A DNA stretch of 64,000 nt. Source: Flavobacterium endoglycinae (lineage in GTDB: Bacteria; Bacteroidota; Bacteroidia; Flavobacteriales; Flavobacteriaceae). Position 1 is the first letter of the stretch; each line of letters begins with the position of its first letter. Below the pieces are notes generated by a model. That model saw only the letters and a list, made by a program, of their open reading frames with translations, made no database searches and was not told where the DNA came from. Where the stretch lies: NCBI RefSeq assembly GCF_017352115.1, contig NZ_CP071448.1, positions 4,575,001 through 4,639,000 of the forward strand. The letters run 5' to 3'. This document shows positions 60,134-64,000 of the stretch, piece after piece. A program made the position numbers and the translations under genes.

Positions 60134-61603
60134 ATGAATCAAACAGATGCTGCAACAGCCAATCAGACCATTAAATCTGCAGGACGATATCGCTGGAGTA
60201 TATGTGCATTGTTATTTTTTGCAACCACAATTAATTATTTAGACCGACAAGTTCTTTCATTGACATGGAGTGATTTTATAGCACCTGAATTTCATTGGAC
60301 AAATAATAATTATGGTAATATTACAGCTTTATTCTCAATATTTTATGCTGTTTCTTTGTTACTGGCAGGAAGATTTGTAGACTGGATGGATACAAAAAAA
60401 GGATTTCTTTGGGCAATTGGAGTTTGGTCTATAGGAGCTTGTCTACACGCATTTTGTGGAATCGCAACTTCTGGAATCATTACAGGAAACTGGTTCGTAG
60501 GTTTTCATGGTTCTAAAGAAATAATCAGTACAATAAACGATACAGCCTTGGTAATTAATGTGAGTGTCGCTCTTTTTATTTTTGCACGTTTCGTTTTAGC
60601 AGTTGGAGAAGCGGGAAACTTCCCTGCAGCAATTAAAACAACAGCCGAATATTTTCCTAAAAAAGACAGAGCTTTTGCAACCAGTATTTTTAATGCTGGA
60701 GCAACAGTTGGAGCTTTGGCGGCGCCAGTTACCATTCCGTTTATTGCTAAATCTTTTGGATGGGAAATGTCATTCATTATCATTGGAGCTTTAGGATTTA
60801 TATGGATGGGATTCTGGATTTTTATGTACGACAAACCAGAAAGACATTCAAAAGTAACGGCTGAAGAATTAGCTTATATCCAACAAGATGATGCAGTTGA
60901 TCCTAAAATTAGTGAACTTACTTTAGAAGCAACTTCAAAAGTGTCTTTGGTGGAATGTTTTAAATACAAACAAACTTGGGCATTTGCTTTTGGTAAATTT
61001 ATGACTGATGGTGTATGGTGGTTCTTTTTATTTTGGACGCCTGCTTATTTAAGTTCAGTTTACGGAATGGACTCTACAGAAGCAGCTCTGCCGTTGTTTG
61101 TCTTATACATGATTACATTATTGTCAATTATTGGTGGATGGCTGCCAACGTATTTCGTAGAGAAAAAAGGAATGAACCCTTATGAAGGAAGAATGAGAGC
61201 TATGCTGATTTTTGCTTTTTTTCCTTTATTAGCTTTGATTGCACAACCATTAGGTTACATTAGTTACTGGGTTCCTGTAATCATTATCGGAATTGCGGGA
61301 GCGGCTCACCAGTCTTGGTCGGCAAATATTTTTACAACAGTAGGCGATATGTTTCCTAAAAAAGCAATTGCAACAATTACTGGAATTGGAGGTTTAGCAG
61401 GAGGTGTTGGATCAACTTTAATTAACAAAGGTTCAGGAGTTTTATTTGATTACGCTAAAGAAACTGAAATGGTTTTTATGGGTTTTAAAGGAATTGAAGC
61501 TGGATATTTCATTATTTTCTCTATCTGTGCGGTTTGTTATTTAACAGGCTGGATTGTAATGAAATCATTAGTTCCAAAATACAGCCCAATTACGGATCTA
61601 TAG
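60134..61603 (+). CDS. MFS hexuronate transporter, ExuT-like
   Basis: 489 residues with 12 predicted membrane segments. RWSICALLFFATTINYLDRQ at the N-terminus with LTW in TM1 and GRFVDWMDTKKGFLWAIGVW are the signature of the ACS/hexuronate branch, as is FVLAVGEAGNFPAAIKTTAE. It imports hexuronates such as galacturonate or glucuronate through proton symport. It has an N-terminal insertion after residue 105 (GIITGNWFVGFHGSKEIIS) not seen in the E. coli protein. First gene of the operon, behind an operator-like site. Confidence 0.9.
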   Translation: MNQTDAATANQTIKSAGRYRWSICALLFFATTINYLDRQVLSLTWSDFIAPEFHWTNNNYGNITALFSIFYAVSLLLAGRFVDWMDTKKGFLWAIGVWSIGACLHAFCGIATSGIITGNWFVGFHGSKEIISTINDTALVINVSVALFIFARFVLAVGEAGNFPAAIKTTAEYFPKKDRAFATSIFNAGATVGALAAPVTIPFIAKSFGWEMSFIIIGALGFIWMGFWIFMYDKPERHSKVTAEELAYIQQDDAVDPKISELTLEATSKVSLVECFKYKQTWAFAFGKFMTDGVWWFFLFWTPAYLSSVYGMDSTEAALPLFVLYMITLLSIIGGWLPTYFVEKKGMNPYEGRMRAMLIFAFFPLLALIAQPLGYISYWVPVIIIGIAGAAHQSWSANIFTTVGDMFPKKAIATITGIGGLAGGVGSTLINKGSGVLFDYAKETEMVFMGFKGIEAGYFIIFSICAVCYLTGWIVMKSLVPKYSPITDL

Positions 61604-61661
61604 ATTTGTTCTAATTAAAAGATTTTTTGAATTTAAATTATGCTATTTGAATATAAAAAAT

Positions 61662-61683
61662 TAATTTTGTGCAATCGATTACA
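61662..61683 (+). promoter_or_regulatory. Second -7 box with LacI-type operator-like site, before kduI
   Basis: TAATTTTG (61662-61669, TAnnTTTG) abuts TGCAATCGATTACA (61670-61683), identical to the site at 60010-60023. So kduI-kduD-uxaC may have their own regulated promoter 14 nt before the kduI start. Confidence 0.75.
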
Positions 61684-61697
61684 TTAAATAAAAAATT

Positions 61698-62537
61698 ATG
61701 ACAAAATATAGTTCAAGATACGCCTCTAGCCCTGAAGCTGTAAAAAAATATGATACACAGCAGTTACGAGAAGAATTCTTAATTGATGACTTAATGCAGG
61801 AAGATGAAATCGTATTGGTTTACTCGCATTACGATCGATACATTGCGGGTTCTGCAGTTCCTGTAAAAGGCGATTTGGCTTTGGAAACTATTGATCCGCT
61901 AAAAGCACCATATTTTTTAGAAAGAAGAGAATTAGGAATTATAAATGTTGGCGGAAGTGGTTCTGTTGTTGTTGAAGGTACAACTTATGAATTAGGTTTT
62001 AAAGATGCTTTGTATATCGGAGCTGGAAATAAAGAAGTGGTTTTTAAAAGCGATGACAGTAATAACCCAGCTAAATTTTATTTGAATTCTGCACCAGCTC
62101 ACACAACTTACCCAACTAAAAAAGTAAGTTTAGCTGAAGCTAATAAATTACAGTTGGGAACAATGGAAACAGCGAATCACCGAACTGTAAACCAGATGAT
62201 TATTGGAAGCGTAGTGACAACCTGCCAATTGCAAATGGGAATGACAGAATTAAAACCCGGAAGTGTTTGGAATACCATGCCGGCACACGTTCACGATCGC
62301 AGAATGGAAGTTTATTTCTATTTGGATATTCCGCAAGATCAGGCAGTTTGCCACTTTATGGGGCAACCACAAGAAACAAGACATATTTGGATGAACAATC
62401 ATCAAGCAGTGATTTCTCCGCCTTGGTCTATTCACTCAGGTTCAGGAACTAGTAACTATACTTTTATCTGGGGAATGGCTGGTGAAAACCTAGATTACGG
62501 AGATATGGATGTTTGTAAAATCACTGATTTAAGATAA
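61698..62537 (+). CDS. kduI: 5-keto-4-deoxyuronate isomerase
   Basis: 279 residues, normal length. The bicupin fold carries the zinc site PAHVHDRRMEVYFYLDIPQD (two His and Glu) and the fourth ligand His in PPWSIHSGSG. Opening RYASSPEAVKKYDTQQLREE and RRELGIINVGGSGSVVVEGT are typical. It converts 5-keto-4-deoxyuronate to 2,5-diketo-3-deoxygluconate in pectin and alginate breakdown. Cytoplasmic. 4 nt before kduD; operator-like site in front. Confidence 0.94.
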   Translation: MTKYSSRYASSPEAVKKYDTQQLREEFLIDDLMQEDEIVLVYSHYDRYIAGSAVPVKGDLALETIDPLKAPYFLERRELGIINVGGSGSVVVEGTTYELGFKDALYIGAGNKEVVFKSDDSNNPAKFYLNSAPAHTTYPTKKVSLAEANKLQLGTMETANHRTVNQMIIGSVVTTCQLQMGMTELKPGSVWNTMPAHVHDRRMEVYFYLDIPQDQAVCHFMGQPQETRHIWMNNHQAVISPPWSIHSGSGTSNYTFIWGMAGENLDYGDMDVCKITDLR

Positions 62538-62541
62538 GAAA

Positions 62542-63333
62542 ATGACAAACTTATTCGACATAAAAGGAAAAATTGCCCTTATTACAGGAAGCACGCACGG
62601 ACTAGGAATGGCAATGGCTAAAGGATTAGGTCAGGCGGGTGCAACGATTGTGGTAAACGGAAATTCTTCTCAAGAAAAAATTGATAATGCTGTAGCAGAA
62701 TTAAAAAGCGAAGGTATTACTGCAGTTGGTTACAAATTTAATGTAACGGAAGAACAAGAAGTAAAAACAGCGATTCAGAAAATTGAAACCGAAGTTGGAC
62801 CTATCGATATCCTAATCAATAATGCTGGAATTATCAAAAGAATTCCGCTTTTAGATATGGAAGTTTCAGATTTCAGAGAAGTAGTTGATATTGATTTAGT
62901 AAGTCCATTTATTGTTTCCAAGCATGTTGCAAAAGGAATGATCCAAAGAAGACAAGGTAAAATAATCAACATTTGTTCTATGATGAGCGAATTGGGTCGA
63001 AACACCGTTTCTGCTTATGCTGCTGCAAAAGGAGGTTTAAAAATGCTGACCAAAAACATGGCAACAGAGTGGGCAAAATACAATGTTCAGATCAACGGAA
63101 TTGGACCTGGATATTTTGCAACAGAACAAACAAAACCAATTAGAGTTGACGGACATCCGTTTAACGATTTTATTATAAGCAGAACACCTGCAGCCAAATG
63201 GGGAGATCCAAATGATTTAGCAGGAGCAGCAATATTTTTATCATCAAAAGCGAGTGATTTTGTAAACGGTCACATTTTATATGTTGACGGCGGAATTCTT
63301 GCTACAATCGGAAAACCTTCAAACGAAGAATAA
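62542..63333 (+). CDS. kduD: 2-deoxy-D-gluconate 3-dehydrogenase, SDR family
   Basis: 263 residues. NAD(P) site ITGSTHGLGMAMAKGLG, NNAG motif in ILINNAGIIKRIP, catalytic Ser in NICSMMSELGRN and YAAAKGG (Tyr-x3-Lys). KduD reduces 2,5-diketo-3-deoxygluconate to 2-keto-3-deoxygluconate, the step after KduI, which is 4 nt upstream. The trailing YVDGGILATIG is usual for the family. Confidence 0.92.
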   Translation: MTNLFDIKGKIALITGSTHGLGMAMAKGLGQAGATIVVNGNSSQEKIDNAVAELKSEGITAVGYKFNVTEEQEVKTAIQKIETEVGPIDILINNAGIIKRIPLLDMEVSDFREVVDIDLVSPFIVSKHVAKGMIQRRQGKIINICSMMSELGRNTVSAYAAAKGGLKMLTKNMATEWAKYNVQINGIGPGYFATEQTKPIRVDGHPFNDFIISRTPAAKWGDPNDLAGAAIFLSSKASDFVNGHILYVDGGILATIGKPSNEE

Positions 63334-63357
63334 TTTTCATATTATATTTTAAAAACT

Positions 63358-64000
63358 ATGAGCCAGACATTTATACACGATAATTTTTTATTAGAAAATA
63401 AATATGCTGAAGAATTGTACCACAATTACTCAAAAAATCAGCCTATTATTGACTACCATAATCACTTAAATCCTCAGTTTATTGCCGAAGATAAAATCTT
63501 CGACAACATAACAAATGTCTGGATAAACGGTGACCACTACAAATGGCGTGCTATGCGTACCTTAGGGATCAACGAGCAGTTCGTAACCGGAAATGGATCG
63601 GATAAAGATAAATTCTTAAACTGGGCAAAAACGGTTCCGTATACTATGCGTAATCCTTTGTATCACTGGACTCACTTAGAATTAGCGCGTTATTTTGATA
63701 TTTATGATTTACTGAATGAAAAATCAGCAGAAAAAATCTATATCGAAACCTCTGAGAAAGTAAATTCTCAAGCGTACAGCACGCAAAACCTTCTTAAAAA
63801 AGTAAATGCTGAATTAGTTTGTACTACTGAAGATCCAATTGATTCTTTAGAATTTCACCAAAAATTCGCAAACAACTCAACTGGAATCAAGATGAGTACG
63901 GCTTTCAGACCTGATAAAGCCATCTTAATTGCTAATGATGGTTATAATGCATATCTGGACACATTAGGGGATGTGTCCGGAGTTGCAATTAATACGTATG
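63358..64000 (+). CDS. uxaC: Uronate (glucuronate/galacturonate) isomerase, 3' end beyond the window
   Basis: About 214 codons visible from ATG at 63358, then cut by the window edge. The N-terminus FIHDNFLLENKYAEELYHNY, PIIDYHNHLNPQFIAEDKIF with the metal HNH-like residues, NGDHYKWRAMRTLGINEQFV and HWTHLELARYFDIYDLL are characteristic of UxaC. The enzyme converts glucuronate to fructuronate and galacturonate to tagaturonate. It follows kduD by 24 nt. Confidence 0.94.
   Translation, partial: MSQTFIHDNFLLENKYAEELYHNYSKNQPIIDYHNHLNPQFIAEDKIFDNITNVWINGDHYKWRAMRTLGINEQFVTGNGSDKDKFLNWAKTVPYTMRNPLYHWTHLELARYFDIYDLLNEKSAEKIYIETSEKVNSQAYSTQNLLKKVNAELVCTTEDPIDSLEFHQKFANNSTGIKMSTAFRPDKAILIANDGYNAYLDTLGDVSGVAINTY

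Overview
The window is about 64 kb of low-GC DNA from a Bacteroidota chromosome, most likely Flavobacterium or a close relative. The signs are Bacteroidetes-type -7 boxes (TAnnTTTG), a TonB receptor with an N-terminal carboxypeptidase-like domain beside a DUF4374 lipoprotein and a PepSY membrane protein, a surface-lipoprotein SDD motif, and many dispersed palindromic intergenic repeats. Species assignment is inference. No rRNA, tRNA, CRISPR array, integrase or IS transposase was seen.

Layout. 1-5.1 kb: minus-strand lipid transport operon, mlaE-mlaF-mlaD followed by a truncated AsmA-family gene. 5.4-8.7 kb: GH130 glycosidase/phosphorylase overlapping a glycosyltransferase with a large helical C-terminal domain. 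9-13 kb: small metabolic and stress genes, including a frameshifted DinB gene. 13.4-20.4 kb: an AcrAB-TolC-like efflux operon that also encodes a 37-residue membrane protein, with a TetR regulator and five repeated operator-like sites. 20.8-25.4 kb: SMP-30-like protein, HicAB toxin-antitoxin, two cupins, a DoxX protein and an AraC regulator. 25.6-33.3 kb: a CzcABC-like metal efflux operon with a CusRS-like two-component system. 34-38.5 kb: AT-rich accessory stretch with DJ-1/PfpI, a GIY-YIG nuclease set among palindromic repeats, a candidate structured RNA in front of a 77-residue protein, and several little-known genes between duplicated repeat blocks. 38.7-44.7 kb: a third RND efflux operon whose permease carries an EF-hand-like loop on its cytoplasmic side. 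44.8-47.7 kb: a divergent LytS/LytTR pair and two tandem secreted PepSY-like proteins. 47.9-52 kb: two SDR oxidoreductases, an AraC regulator, a 2H phosphoesterase and a receiver-like protein lacking the phosphorylation Asp. 52.5-58.7 kb: a XusABC-like (xeno)siderophore uptake locus with a divergent AraC regulator. 58.8-64 kb: an esterase and a hexuronate operon (MFS transporter, KduI, KduD, UxaC truncated by the window edge) with two identical LacI-type operator-like sites.

How the parts work together. Three complete tripartite RND pumps lie within 31 kb, each next to a different regulator type (TetR, OmpR two-component, LytTR two-component). The lipid, iron and efflux systems all serve the envelope. 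The last operon would import hexuronates and convert them towards 2-keto-3-deoxygluconate and fructuronate/tagaturonate. Many intergenic gaps are filled by at least six families of inverted-repeat elements, some nested in each other.

Gene family names come from reading motifs in the translations, not from database searches.
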